DNA from: Janthinobacterium sp. FW305-129
GTDB lineage: Bacteria; Pseudomonadota; Gammaproteobacteria; Burkholderiales; Burkholderiaceae_D
NCBI RefSeq assembly: GCF_020858115.1
Contig: NZ_JACYMM010000002.1
Location: 186,001 to 250,000 of the forward strand
DNA length: 64,000 nt
Reading direction: 5' to 3'
The notes under the pieces: generated by a model
The model's input: the letters and a program-made list of their open reading frames with translations, nothing else
Told to the model about the DNA's origin: nothing
The model's database searches: none
Program-made: the position numbers and the translations under genes
In this document: one piece after another, positions 8,487-17,033 of the stretch
Layout of the letters: every line of letters starts with the position of its first letter
Position numbering within the stretch: the first letter of the stretch is position 1

Positions 8487-9506
8487 ATGAAAAAGCAAAC
8501 GCGCCAGGTCTTTGGCCAATACGAAACCCGCCTGGGCCAACTGAACGACACGGACAACGTGGCCAAAACCTTCAGCGTCACGCCCAGCGTGCAGCAAAAG
8601 CTGGAAACGAAGATGCAGGAATCGAGCGAGTTCCTGTCAAAAGTGAACATCATCGGCGTGACCGAACAGGAAGGCGAAAAGCTGGGCCTGGGCGTGTCCG
8701 GCCCGATTGCCGGCCGCACCAATACCAAGGACAAGGAACGCAAGACGCGCGACCTGTCCACCCTGGACGGCACCAAATACCGCTGCGAACAAACCAACTT
8801 CGACACGCATCTGAACTATGCCAAGCTGGATGCCTGGGCCAAGTTCCCCGACTTCCAATCGCGCGTGGCCAATGCCATCCTCACGCGCCAAGCGCTCGAC
8901 CGCATCGTCATCGGTTTCAATGGCGTGAAAGCCATGGCTGACACCGATCTGGACGCCAATCCTCTGCTGCAGGACGTGAACAAGGGCTGGCTGCAGCACC
9001 TGCGCGAGCTGGCTCCCGAGCGCGTGCTGGGCCTGGTCGCCAACGGCATGCCGGGCAAGGTCATCATCGGCGACGTGGACGGCGCCGACTATGCCAACCT
9101 CGACGCGGCCGTCACCGATGCCGTCAACCTGCTGGACCCGTGGTATCAGGAAGACACCAATCTGGTGGCCATCGTCGGGCGCAAGCTGTTGAACGACAAG
9201 TATTTTCCATTGGTCAACACCAAGCAGGCGCCCACGGAAACCCTGGCGGCGGACATCATCATCAGCCAGAAACGCATCGGCGGCTTGCCGGCGGCGCGCG
9301 TGCCCTTCTTCCCCGATAACGCGATCCTGATTACGCGTTTCGACAATCTGTCGATCTACTTCCAGGAAGGCGCACGCCGCCGCCGCGTCGAGGACGTGCC
9401 GAAACGCGACCGCATCGAGAACTACGAGTCGTCCAACGACGCCTACGTGATCGAAGACCTGGGCCTGGCCGCGCTGGTGGAAAACATCGAGCTGAAAGAC
9501 AAGTAA
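8487..9506 (+). CDS. Major capsid protein (P2 gpN type)
   Basis: A 339-residue protein, the normal length for P2-family major capsid proteins. It starts MKKQTRQVFGQYETRLGQLN with GGAG 11 bases upstream. Typical parts are FSVTPSVQQKLETKMQES, FLSKVNIIGVTEQEGEKLGLG, RTNTKDKERKTRDL, LTRQALDRIVIGFNG and RDRIENYESSNDAYVIEDL near the C-terminus. It forms the icosahedral shell. Its stop overlaps the start of the next gene by one base (TAATG), coupling capsid and terminase small subunit synthesis. Confidence 0.95.
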   Translation: MKKQTRQVFGQYETRLGQLNDTDNVAKTFSVTPSVQQKLETKMQESSEFLSKVNIIGVTEQEGEKLGLGVSGPIAGRTNTKDKERKTRDLSTLDGTKYRCEQTNFDTHLNYAKLDAWAKFPDFQSRVANAILTRQALDRIVIGFNGVKAMADTDLDANPLLQDVNKGWLQHLRELAPERVLGLVANGMPGKVIIGDVDGADYANLDAAVTDAVNLLDPWYQEDTNLVAIVGRKLLNDKYFPLVNTKQAPTETLAADIIISQKRIGGLPAARVPFFPDNAILITRFDNLSIYFQEGARRRRVEDVPKRDRIENYESSNDAYVIEDLGLAALVENIELKDK

Positions 9507-10222
9507 TGGCGAATATCTCCCCTGCCCTGCGCCACCGCGCGCGCATGCTGGCCGAGCGCACGGCCGGCGCCGCCGCGCCGCAAGGCGTCACCACCGGCAC
9601 GGCCTACGAGCTGATGCTCTACAAGCTGGCCGACGACCGCCGGCGCCTGAAGTCCATCCAGTCGGTGGAACGCAAGATCGAGGTCAAGGCCACCTTGCTG
9701 CCCGACTATGCGCAGTGGATCGACGGTGTGCTGGCCGGCGGCAAGGGCGCCCAGGATGACGTCTTCGCCACGCTATTGGTGTGGCATATCGACACGGGCG
9801 AGTATGCGCGCGCCCTGGTCATGGCCGAATACGCGCTGGCGCATAAATTCACCCTGCCCGAGACTTACAGCCGCGACATCGCCACGCTGATGCTGGACGA
9901 GTTCGCCGAGGGCTATTTGCACGGCAAACTGGCCAGCGATCCGCAGCACGCGGCGCAGGTGCTGGGCACCGTCGAGCAGTTGACGGCCGCCAGCGACGCG
10001 CCCGACCAGGCGCGCGCCAAACTGCACAAGGCGATTGGCCTCGCCATGATCGCCGTGCTCGATCAGGCCGACGATACGGACATCGCCCCGGAACTGGTGC
10101 AGCAGGCGGAAAACGCCATGGCCCAGCTGAAACGTGCGCGCGCCCTGTCGGAGTCTTGCGGCGTCAAGAAAGATATGGAACGGCTGGAGCGGCGCCTCAA
10201 GCGCGCGGCCGGTTCCACGTAA
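9506..10222 (+). CDS. Terminase small subunit/endonuclease (P2 gpM type)
   Basis: A 238-residue protein starting MANISPALRHRARMLAERTA. Conserved gpM parts are YELMLYKLADDRRRLKSIQSVERKIEVK, DDVFATLLVWHIDTGEYARAL and MAEYALAHKFTLPETYSRDIAT. With gpP it recognises and cuts cos DNA. It is translationally coupled to the major capsid gene by the TAATG overlap and is followed by the head-completion gene after a 96-base gap. Confidence 0.92.
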   Translation: MANISPALRHRARMLAERTAGAAAPQGVTTGTAYELMLYKLADDRRRLKSIQSVERKIEVKATLLPDYAQWIDGVLAGGKGAQDDVFATLLVWHIDTGEYARALVMAEYALAHKFTLPETYSRDIATLMLDEFAEGYLHGKLASDPQHAAQVLGTVEQLTAASDAPDQARAKLHKAIGLAMIAVLDQADDTDIAPELVQQAENAMAQLKRARALSESCGVKKDMERLERRLKRAAGST

Positions 10223-10318
10223 AGAGCATCCCCCGCAGCACGGCGGCACGGGGGGATTCTGGCCGAACCATCGACCTGATGAACCCCGTCCACCGCCCAC
10301 TTTTTGAAAGCGCCCCGT

Positions 10319-10822
10319 ATGTCCTTCATGGCCCTGCCTCCGTCAAACCAGCCTGGCACCACCCCTGCTCCGCCAGCGCCGGCCGCCGGCATCATCGAGA
10401 ACGACGGCTGGTTTCCCGACATCCTGCTCACCGATATGCGTGACGCCATGCGCCTGGACGGCACCGTCACCGACGCGCGCCTGGTGCAAGCCGTGGTCGA
10501 TGCCATCCTGCACGTCAACCGCGAGCTGGCCGACTGGCAGGCCGCGCATGCGCAAGCGGGCATAGCCGCCCTGGTCGACGTGCCGGCCACGCGCATCAAC
10601 CGCGAGTCCCGCTTGCTGGCGCAGTACCGGCGCGCCGTCTACAGCACGGCGAAGGCAGACCTGATCGAGCGCTACCGCGATTACGACAGCACGGCCACCT
10701 CCGTGAGCGACAAGAAAAGCATGGAGTGGCTGGACGAGGCGCCCGGCGCGCAGCGGCGCAATGCGCAATGGGCCATCGCCGATATCGTCGGCCGCACGCA
10801 CCTGACCGTGGAACTGATCTGA
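10319..10822 (+). CDS. Head completion/stabilisation protein (P2 gpL type)
   Basis: A 167-residue protein. After a Pro-rich start, IIENDGWFPDILLTDMRDAMRLDGTVTDARLVQAVVDAILHVN and RAVYSTAKADLIERYRDYDST match gpL, which plugs the head after packaging. Start ATG 10319 is chosen; another ATG lies nine bases on and a TTG 15 bases before. The stop overlaps the start of tail gene X (TGATG). Confidence 0.9.
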   Translation: MSFMALPPSNQPGTTPAPPAPAAGIIENDGWFPDILLTDMRDAMRLDGTVTDARLVQAVVDAILHVNRELADWQAAHAQAGIAALVDVPATRINRESRLLAQYRRAVYSTAKADLIERYRDYDSTATSVSDKKSMEWLDEAPGAQRRNAQWAIADIVGRTHLTVELI

Positions 10823-11031
10823 TGCAGGTACGCACGCAGCAGCACGACACGGTGGACGCCCTGGTGTGGCGCTACCTGGGCGACGGCGCGGGATACGTCG
10901 AGCACACCCTGGAAATGAATCCCGCGCTGGCGCGCCACGGCGCCGTGCTGCCGGCCGGCCTGGTCGTCACCCTGCCGGAACCTGCAGCCAGCGTGGCCAC
11001 CGTGGCCAACGTTGTGCAGCTATGGGACTGA
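10822..11031 (+). CDS. Phage tail protein X (P2 gpX type)
   Basis: A 69-residue protein, starting MQVRTQQHDTVDALVWRYLG and ending in VVQLWD. It has the LysM-like short tail-X fold (YVEHTLEMNPALARHGAVLPAGLVVTLP). In P2 it is needed for tail assembly. The start overlaps the gpL stop by one base. Confidence 0.9.
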   Translation: MQVRTQQHDTVDALVWRYLGDGAGYVEHTLEMNPALARHGAVLPAGLVVTLPEPAASVATVANVVQLWD

Positions 11032-11076
11032 CTTTTTTAACAACCTTCACTTATCCTCATCATGGAGAAACAAGCT

Positions 11077-11448
11077 ATGTCCGCAGAATCATTTGGTGGT
11101 TTCGCCACCCTGGTCAAACTGTACGGCTTCAAGGCGGCGCTGGGCATGGTCGGCGCCGCCATGCTGTACATCGTGCTGCCGCCGCTGAACAGCGACGGCA
11201 CCTTCAACAAGGGCGAATTCGTCGCCCGCCTGGCCTGCGCTGGCGTGTTCTCATGCCTGCTGGGCGGCACCGTGTACCAGCTGCTGTGCGCCCAGCTCCC
11301 GGCCATCGGCGCCATGGTCAACGCCTCAGCCATCGACCTGATCGTCGGCGCGCCCGGCTGGTGGGTATCGCGCGCCGTGGCGCTGTGGTTCCAGCGCCGC
11401 AGCGACAAGGACATCGCCGAGCTGGTCAAAGACGCGAAGGAACATTGA
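11077..11448 (+). CDS. Putative phage holin-like membrane protein
   Basis: A 123-residue protein starting MSAESFGGFATLVKLYG with GGAG nine bases upstream; ATG 11062 is the alternative start but carries that Shine-Dalgarno inside it. Two to three hydrophobic segments (AALGMVGAAMLYIVL; LACAGVFSCLLGGTVYQLL; SAIDLIVGAPGWWVSRAVAL) and a charged C-terminus (RRSDKDIAELVKDAKEH) fit a holin or membrane partner of the lysis cassette. It overlaps the endolysin gene by one base. Confidence 0.75.
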   Translation: MSAESFGGFATLVKLYGFKAALGMVGAAMLYIVLPPLNSDGTFNKGEFVARLACAGVFSCLLGGTVYQLLCAQLPAIGAMVNASAIDLIVGAPGWWVSRAVALWFQRRSDKDIAELVKDAKEH

Positions 11449-12008
11449 TGGCCACCACCGACAATCCACTGATCGCGCGCGTCATCGACGCCATCTTGCG
11501 CGCCGAAGGCGGCTATGTGAACGACCCGCAAGACAAAGGCGGCGAAACCAATTACGGCATCACTGTCGCCGTGGCGCGCGCCAACGGCTACGCGGGAGCG
11601 ATGCGCGATCTGCCCGTGGCGGTGGCGCGCGCGATCTACACAGCCCGCTACATCACGAAACCGCAGTTCGACCAGGTGCTGGCCCTGCATGCCGGCATCG
11701 GCGCCGAAGTGATCGACACGGGCGTCAACATGGGGCCGCACCGCGCGGCCGAGTTCCTGCAGCGCTGGCTGAACGGTTTCAATGACACGGGCGCCCGCTA
11801 TCCCGCCCTGTTCGTCGACGGCCGCCTGGGCACGCAGTCGCTGGGTGCACTGGCCGCTTTCCTGAAATGGCGCGGCCAGGATGGCGCCACCGTGCTGCTG
11901 CGCGCCTTGAACGGCCTGCAGGCGGCGCGCTACCTGGAAATCACCGAAGCCAACAAGAGCCAGCGCCGTTTCCTGTTCGGCTGGATCAAGGAACGGGTGG
12001 CCATGTGA
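11448..12008 (+). CDS. Endolysin, glycoside hydrolase 108 family
   Basis: A 186-residue cytoplasmic muramidase-like enzyme. The hallmark LRAEGGYVNDPQDKGGETNYGIT near residue 18 contains the catalytic Glu of GH108, followed by the C-terminal peptidoglycan-binding region (LFVDGRLGTQSLGALAAFLK). No signal peptide, so it depends on the holin for release. It lies directly after the holin-like gene and its stop overlaps the GTG of Rz by three bases. Confidence 0.9.
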   Translation: MATTDNPLIARVIDAILRAEGGYVNDPQDKGGETNYGITVAVARANGYAGAMRDLPVAVARAIYTARYITKPQFDQVLALHAGIGAEVIDTGVNMGPHRAAEFLQRWLNGFNDTGARYPALFVDGRLGTQSLGALAAFLKWRGQDGATVLLRALNGLQAARYLEITEANKSQRRFLFGWIKERVAM

Positions 12009-12517
12009 CCGCAACCACCTGGCGCCCGCTGGCCGCCTGCCTGCTGTGCGGCGCCCTGGCTGGCTGGACGGCGCAGGGCTGGCGCAAGGACGCAAGCATC
12101 GCCGCACTGCAGCGGACGGGCGCCACCAATAAAACCAATGCCGCCATCGCGCTGGCCCAGGCCACCGCCCGCGTGCTGACGCTGGAACGCGCCGCCGGCG
12201 CCGCCCTGGCGCAGCGCGCCGACCACCTCAACCAGGAGCAAACCCATGCGAAAACCGAGCGTGACCGTTTTAACGATGACGTGCGCAGCGGCGCTGTGCG
12301 CCTGTCAATCCCCGTTGCCAGCGGCCAGTGCGCCGCCACTGCAGATCCCGCCGCTGCCGCAAGCCATCGGCACCAAGCGCGCGCCGAACTTGACCCAGCG
12401 ACTGCGGCAGCTCTTGACGCCATTGCCGGCGACGGCGACGACGCCACCCGCCAGCTGAACGCCTGCATCGACGCCTACAACCTAGTACGAGACACCTCCC
12501 ATGTACAAACCGAATAG
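12005..12517 (+). CDS. Rz-like i-spanin
   Basis: A 170-residue protein starting at GTG 12005 (GTGA overlap with the endolysin stop). One N-terminal membrane segment (LAACLLCGALAGWTAQGW) is followed by a long Ala/Gln-rich helical ectodomain, as in LysB/Rz proteins that bridge inner and outer membrane in the last lysis step. An outer-membrane lipoprotein gene is nested inside it in another frame, the classical Rz/Rz1 layout. Confidence 0.8.
   Translation: MTATTWRPLAACLLCGALAGWTAQGWRKDASIAALQRTGATNKTNAAIALAQATARVLTLERAAGAALAQRADHLNQEQTHAKTERDRFNDDVRSGAVRLSIPVASGQCAATADPAAAASHRHQARAELDPATAAALDAIAGDGDDATRQLNACIDAYNLVRDTSHVQTE
12246..12458 (+). CDS. Rz1-like outer-membrane lipoprotein nested within Rz
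   Basis: A 70-residue open frame wholly inside Rz. The N-terminus MRKPSVTVLTMTCAAALCAC has a signal peptide ending in a lipobox (A-A-L-C), and the mature part is Pro-rich (PLPAASAPPLQIPPLPQ), as in Rz1/LysC o-spanins. It would pair with the Rz ectodomain to fuse the membranes. The nested position matches P2 LysC. Confidence 0.8.
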   Translation: MRKPSVTVLTMTCAAALCACQSPLPAASAPPLQIPPLPQAIGTKRAPNLTQRLRQLLTPLPATATTPPAS

Positions 12518-12989
12518 CCTGCGCCAGCACTTGGCCGCCGCGATTCCCCAGCTGCAGCGCGATCCCGACCGCCTGCTGGTCTTTGCCGACGAGGGCAACG
12601 TGGTGGCGTCGGCCACCGCCTCGCTGTCCTTCGAATACCGCTTCAAGCTCAACCTGATCGTGACCGACTACGCGGGCGACGCCGACGCCATCATGGTGGC
12701 CCTGATCGCCTGGCTGAAAGTCCACCAGCTCGACCTGATGACCAACGAGGAAACGCGCAAGCACGGCATCGCCTTCGAGGTCGATTTTAATAATCATGAA
12801 ACGGTCGATATGTCCATCAAGCTGGACCTGACCGAGCGCGTGGCCGTCAAGACCGGCGAAGCGGGCCGCCTCGACATCAAGCACCTGGCCGAGATACAGC
12901 ACATGCCAGCCTATGCAGACGAGTTCTGGAAGCTGTACGACGGCGAGACTCTGCTGGCCGAATGGCGCACGCCCGAGGCCACGCCATGA
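12501..12989 (+). CDS. Tail completion protein R (P2 gpR type)
   Basis: A 162-residue protein starting MYKPNSLRQHLAAAIPQLQRDPDRLLVF. ASLSFEYRFKLNLIVTDY and IAWLKVHQLDLMTNEE are typical of gpR, which finishes the tail end that joins the head. It starts 17 bases before the Rz stop and overlaps gene S by four bases (ATGA). Confidence 0.88.
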   Translation: MYKPNSLRQHLAAAIPQLQRDPDRLLVFADEGNVVASATASLSFEYRFKLNLIVTDYAGDADAIMVALIAWLKVHQLDLMTNEETRKHGIAFEVDFNNHETVDMSIKLDLTERVAVKTGEAGRLDIKHLAEIQHMPAYADEFWKLYDGETLLAEWRTPEATP

Positions 12990-13453
12990 GCGGCGACCTG
13001 CACGCGCTGGAAGTCTGGGCGGGCGCCCTGCTGGCCAAGCTGCAGCCCGCCCAGCGCCGCGCCATCAATCACAAGGTGGCCACCGACCTGCGCCGCAGCC
13101 AGGCGCAGCGCATCAAGGCGCAGCAAGGGCCTGACGGCGCGGCCTATCCGGCGCGCAAGCGGCGCAAGGAATTGAAGGGAAAGAATGGGCGCATCAAACG
13201 GCAGAAGGCAGCGATGTTCGCCAAGATTCGCACCGCAAAACACCTGAAAGTAAAGGCAACCGGCGATCAGATCGAGGCCGGGTTCTTTGGCTGGGTGGCG
13301 CGAGTGGCACATGTGCATCAGTTTGGCCAGCAAGACCGCCTGAGCAAGAAAGGGCCGGTATACAAGTACCCGGAGCGGCCGCTACTGGGCTTGAGTGAGC
13401 CGGATCGGACGTTGATACGCGAATCCTTGTTGCGTCACATGGAAAAAAACTAA
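12986..13453 (+). CDS. Tail completion protein S, virion morphogenesis family (P2 gpS type)
   Basis: A 155-residue basic protein starting MSGDLHALEVWAGALLAKL. PAQRRAINHKVATDLRRSQAQRI, PYPARKRRKELKG-like DGAAYPARKRRKE, and the C-terminal PERPLLGLSEPDRTLIRESLLRHM match gpS. It is needed for tail completion. In P2-like phages V normally follows closely; here 1.7 kb of A+T-rich DNA with two other genes intervenes. Confidence 0.9.
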   Translation: MSGDLHALEVWAGALLAKLQPAQRRAINHKVATDLRRSQAQRIKAQQGPDGAAYPARKRRKELKGKNGRIKRQKAAMFAKIRTAKHLKVKATGDQIEAGFFGWVARVAHVHQFGQQDRLSKKGPVYKYPERPLLGLSEPDRTLIRESLLRHMEKN

Positions 13454-13578
13454 GATGCTTCAATGCAAACTTCAACTGACATTAGTTATCAGATGAGTTA
13501 GAGTCGCAGGATACAGGCGGTCACTAGCCAAAAACGATAATTTCGAAAAAATATTTTTTATGAGTTTAGGATCATTAG

Positions 13579-14067
13579 ATGAATGGACCATTTCCACGTA
13601 TGCCTTTGCCACAAGAATTGGCATATGAATTCATAGGTATATTCGCAAGATGCGAATACGCGTTAAAAAGTACTGATTTTGCCAGAGGTGGGGAGGTCTC
13701 CGTCGAAGCAAACTGGGACAAGTTCGCAACATCAATAGATGAGAGTTTTCGACGCGTCCCCGCTCAGCCATTCATGGATGCTGTACATTATCTTCTAACC
13801 GAACCACCAAGAAAACAGGTATTACGAGAAGGCCGTGTTGATTGGAATAACTCCCCTCCCGACGTTAATCTTCCTGATGCGCAGAAGGTACTTCTGATGG
13901 TTCGACGAGTTAGAAATAACCTATTTCACGGAGCCAAAATCTGGTCTCCAGAATATGATAACCGAGAGCGAGACATTAAATTAGTTGAGGCTTCACTATG
14001 TGTACTCAAGCACGTTGTAGAGCTAAACACAAATGTTAATATTGCATTTGCCGTTGGGGCATTTTAA
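13579..14067 (+). CDS. HEPN-like protein 1, cargo in the tail operon
   Basis: A 162-residue protein that I do not recognise as a named family. Residues 112–117 read RNNLFH in the context VRRVRNNLFHGAKIW, which fits the RNxxxH motif of HEPN ribonucleases. The rest is mostly helical, with an N-terminal ELAYEFIGIFARCEYALK helix and a C-terminal LVEASLCVLKHVVEL helix, consistent with a HEPN bundle. The gene is clearly A+T-richer than the flanking tail genes S and V and has its own 125-base upstream gap, with AGGA seven bases before the ATG. A second gene carrying RNxxxH follows. I infer an RNA-targeting or abortive-infection function; this is not proven. Confidence 0.6.
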   Translation: MNGPFPRMPLPQELAYEFIGIFARCEYALKSTDFARGGEVSVEANWDKFATSIDESFRRVPAQPFMDAVHYLLTEPPRKQVLREGRVDWNNSPPDVNLPDAQKVLLMVRRVRNNLFHGAKIWSPEYDNRERDIKLVEASLCVLKHVVELNTNVNIAFAVGAF

Positions 14068-14154
14068 ATATAATTTCCTCGCTTCCAATCTTCCGTACGA
14101 CTAAAAAATTTCAGATGCAGCCAGTCCCGTGCACGAAGTTGAATTTGAGTAGCC

Positions 14155-14934
14155 ATGATAAAAAATGACCCGAAAACTTCAAACAGTCCTAAACCTGAAG
14201 ACGATGTTTATAGTGAAATAAATCTATTAACGAGCTCGCTACGTGAACTTGACGACCGAGGCTTGGTCCTTTCGCTAGCCGCATTTGCTGAGGAGGCCCT
14301 TGGCGATCTTCTGAAAGCATTCTTAATGCCTTCGGACGCAACAACTCAACTAGTTGAAGGGTTCAATGCCCCACTTGGAACATTTTCGTCTCGCATTAAA
14401 GCTGCTTATTCCATTGGCTTAATCACCAAAGAGCAATTTCAAGATCTTGAGATTTTGCGTAAGATTCGGAACGAATTTGCACACAACTGGAAACCAGTTG
14501 ACATGGCTAAGCAAAAAATTGCCGCGTTAATTGATAATATGACATATAGTCGATTAGATAATAATTTCCCGACTACTTCCAGCGAGAAGATTCGTAGTTC
14601 CATGAGTTGCTTGTTGATTGAAATATGTGCTTCGACCCACCAAATCAAAAAACGCGGCACCCAAGCGAAATTAATCGGAAATCATCTCATGTGTGGATTC
14701 TCTGGAGACTTCGCCTCCCAGATTAAAAAAGCCCGTGCAGAGCTGGATAACATCGTACATAATCTAGAAAAATCACAAGGAAAGGAAGTCAATTTCTACC
14801 TAATACTACTTGTACGATTCAAGGATAGATTGACGGTTTTAGCGAAACCAGAAAATCCCGAGCAGAAAAAAGAACTTACAGATTTCTATGAATATTTTGA
14901 TAGTCGACTGCGTGATTTGCAGGCTAATAAATGA
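14155..14934 (+). CDS. HEPN-like/MtlR-like protein 2, cargo in the tail operon
   Basis: A 259-residue protein. Residues about 30–115 resemble the MtlR family (DDRGLVLSLAAFAEEALGDLL, LVEGFNAPLGTFSSRIKAAYSIGLI, LRKIRNEFAHNW). RNEFAH at 105–110 fits the RNxxxH motif of HEPN RNases. A C-terminal extension of about 140 residues (HQIKKRGTQAKLIG..., then helical, Lys/Glu-rich to the end) is not typical of plain MtlR. It follows the first RNxxxH gene after 87 bases on the same strand, with the same low G+C content. A mannitol-operon role is unlikely here, since no mannitol gene is near and the gene sits inside a phage tail operon. The function is unknown; toxin, antitoxin or partner of gene 1 are all possible. 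Confidence 0.6.
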   Translation: MIKNDPKTSNSPKPEDDVYSEINLLTSSLRELDDRGLVLSLAAFAEEALGDLLKAFLMPSDATTQLVEGFNAPLGTFSSRIKAAYSIGLITKEQFQDLEILRKIRNEFAHNWKPVDMAKQKIAALIDNMTYSRLDNNFPTTSSEKIRSSMSCLLIEICASTHQIKKRGTQAKLIGNHLMCGFSGDFASQIKKARAELDNIVHNLEKSQGKEVNFYLILLVRFKDRLTVLAKPENPEQKKELTDFYEYFDSRLRDLQANK

Positions 14935-15139
14935 TCCACTCCATAGTGGCGCCCTTAATCTCCTACTTGATGCGTACCAATCTCTTCAATGACAGCCGTG
15001 GGGAGGAAATAACCGCTAGCCACATCACTCCATAAAAGGAAAATATGAGTGTATGCCTGGTGGACCGCCATAGTCACTAAGCCACTTATCAACCCGCCTC
15101 CGCGTGCATCCGCACGCGGACTTCGGCAACATGCATTGC

Positions 15140-15784
15140 ATGAACGCCGACCTGTCCGACCTCCTCCGCTTGCTGCAAAACCTGATTCGCCTGGGCACCA
15201 TCGCCGAGGTCAACGGGGCCAAGGCGCGCGTACGGCTCGGGCCAACCCTTACCACCGAATGGCTGAAATGGTCCACCCGGCGCGCCGGCAGCACGCGCAC
15301 CTGGTCGGCGCCCACGGTCGGCGAACAGGTCATGGTATTTTCCCCCGGCGGCGACCTGACGCGCGGCATCATTTTGCCCGCCCTGTACTCGCAGGAATTT
15401 GACGCGCCCGAAACCAGCGACACCATCCACACCACGCATTACCCGGACGGCGCCGTGGTGCAGTACGACCATGCTGCCCACGCCCTGACGGCGACGCTGC
15501 CCGGCGGCACCGCCACCATCACGGCCGACAAGGTGACATCAAACGCGCCCAGCACCATTTGCACGGGCGACCTGACCGTCATGAAAAACCTGATCGTCAA
15601 CGGCGCGACCGCCCTGAACGGCGGCGTGAACGCCAAGGCCGGCGCCGCTGGCGGCGTGGCCATGGCCGTGCAAGGGACGATCAAAGCCAGCGAGGACGTG
15701 CTGGCCGGCGCCATCAGCCTGGCCAAGCATGCGCACGGCGGCGTCAAGGGCGGCGGCGACCAGTCGGGCGGGCCGCAATCATGA
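15140..15784 (+). CDS. Baseplate assembly protein V (P2 gpV, tail spike)
   Basis: A 214-residue protein starting MNADLSDLLRLLQNLIRLGT; an ATG nine bases earlier is possible. The OB-fold region (GTIAEVNGAKARVRLG, TRTWSAPTVGEQVMVFSPGGDLTRGII) is followed by repeated hydrophobic beta-strands and a Gly-rich C-terminus with HAHGGVK, the part that in P2 forms the membrane-piercing tip with a His-coordinated metal. It overlaps W by four bases (ATGA). The 205 bases upstream, back to the HEPN-like cassette, show no gene. Confidence 0.92.
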   Translation: MNADLSDLLRLLQNLIRLGTIAEVNGAKARVRLGPTLTTEWLKWSTRRAGSTRTWSAPTVGEQVMVFSPGGDLTRGIILPALYSQEFDAPETSDTIHTTHYPDGAVVQYDHAAHALTATLPGGTATITADKVTSNAPSTICTGDLTVMKNLIVNGATALNGGVNAKAGAAGGVAMAVQGTIKASEDVLAGAISLAKHAHGGVKGGGDQSGGPQS

Positions 15785-16125
15785 TGGGCATGCACGCCGC
15801 CACCGGGCGCAGCCTGACCGGCCTGGGCCACCTGCGCCAGTCCGCCACCGACATCCTCACCACGCCCATCGGCTCGCGCATCCGGCGCCGCCGCTATGGT
15901 TCCGAAGTGCCCGAGCTGATCGACCAGCCCCTGAACAGCGCGACGCAGTTGCGCATCTACGCCGCCACCGCCTTTGCCCTGCGCCGCTGGGAGCCGCGTT
16001 TGCAGCTCGCCAGCGTGCAGCTCACGCGCGACACGGACGGCGCCATCGCGCTGCTGCTCGATGGCACGGCGAATGGCCAGGCCATCACCATGGCCGTACC
16101 CGTCAAGCAAGGCGGCGCTGTATGA
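15781..16125 (+). CDS. Baseplate wedge protein W (gp25-like, P2 gpW)
   Basis: A 114-residue protein starting MMGMHAATGRSLTGLGHLRQS. TDILTTPIGSRIRRRRYGSEVPELIDQPLN is the gp25-family signature. It is part of the baseplate wedge that holds the sheath. It overlaps V and J by four bases each. Confidence 0.93.
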   Translation: MMGMHAATGRSLTGLGHLRQSATDILTTPIGSRIRRRRYGSEVPELIDQPLNSATQLRIYAATAFALRRWEPRLQLASVQLTRDTDGAIALLLDGTANGQAITMAVPVKQGGAV

Positions 16126-17033
16126 GCACGCCCATCGACCTGACCCAATTGCCGGCACCGAGCGTGGTTGAGGTGCTGGACTTCGAAGCCATCCTGGCGA
16201 GCCGCAAGGCGCACCTGGTCAGCCTGCTGCCGGAAGCCGAACGCGCCGCCGTCACGGCCCTGCTGGAACTCGAATCGGAACCGGCCACCAAGCTGCTGGA
16301 AGAGAACGCATATCAGGAAACCATCCTGCGCAACCGCGTCAACGAGGCGGGCAAGGCCGTCATGCTGGCGTTTGCCCTCGACGGCGACCTGGACCAGCTG
16401 GGCGCCAACGTCAACGTGGCGCGCCTGGTCATCACGGCGGCCAATCCCAACGCCCTGCCGCCCGTGGCCGCCGTCATGGAAGATAACGACGCCTACCGCC
16501 TGCGCATCCAGGAAGCGCCGGATGGCCTGTCCGTGGCCGGCCCGAAAGCGTCCTACGAATTCCACGCGCGCAGTGCCGACGGCCGCGTCAAGGACGCGAG
16601 CGCCACCAGCCCCGCGCCGGCCAGCGTCACCGTCACGGTGCTGGCCAACAACGACACAGGCATCGCCGACGCCGCGCTGCTGGCCACCGTGGCGCGCGCG
16701 CTCAACGCCGAGGAAGTGCGCCCCCTGGGCGACCGCTTGAGCGTGCAGGCCGCCCAGGTCATCGACTACCAGATCGAAGCGACCTTGTATATCGGCGTCG
16801 GCCCGGAAGTGCCGATTCTGCTGGACGCCGCGCGCGCCAACGCCGTGCGCGTATCGCAGCCGCGCCGCCCGCTGGGGCACAGCATCTACCGTTCCGCCTG
16901 CAGCGCCGCCGTGCACGTCGAAGGCGTGCGCAAGGTCGTCTTGACCAGCCCGGCGGCGGACATCGAACTGAACGCCACCCAGGCCGCCCGCTGCACGGCC
17001 ATCAAGCTCAATGTCGTGGTGCGCGATGAATAA
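16122..17033 (+). CDS. Baseplate assembly protein J (P2 gpJ)
   Basis: A 303-residue protein of the baseplate J family, starting MSTPIDLTQLPAPSVVEVLDFEAIL. AYQETILRNRVNEAGKAVMLAFA, DGDLDQLGANVNVARLVI and the C-terminal VHVEGVRKVVLTSPAADIEL are typical. It forms the baseplate wedge together with W and I. The last eight bases overlap gene I. Confidence 0.93.
   Translation: MSTPIDLTQLPAPSVVEVLDFEAILASRKAHLVSLLPEAERAAVTALLELESEPATKLLEENAYQETILRNRVNEAGKAVMLAFALDGDLDQLGANVNVARLVITAANPNALPPVAAVMEDNDAYRLRIQEAPDGLSVAGPKASYEFHARSADGRVKDASATSPAPASVTVTVLANNDTGIADAALLATVARALNAEEVRPLGDRLSVQAAQVIDYQIEATLYIGVGPEVPILLDAARANAVRVSQPRRPLGHSIYRSACSAAVHVEGVRKVVLTSPAADIELNATQAARCTAIKLNVVVRDE

Noticed and set aside
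14155..14934. Calling this gene the mannitol operon repressor mtlR
   Set aside because: Similarity covers only part of the protein, and it lies inside a phage tail operon with no mannitol genes around.
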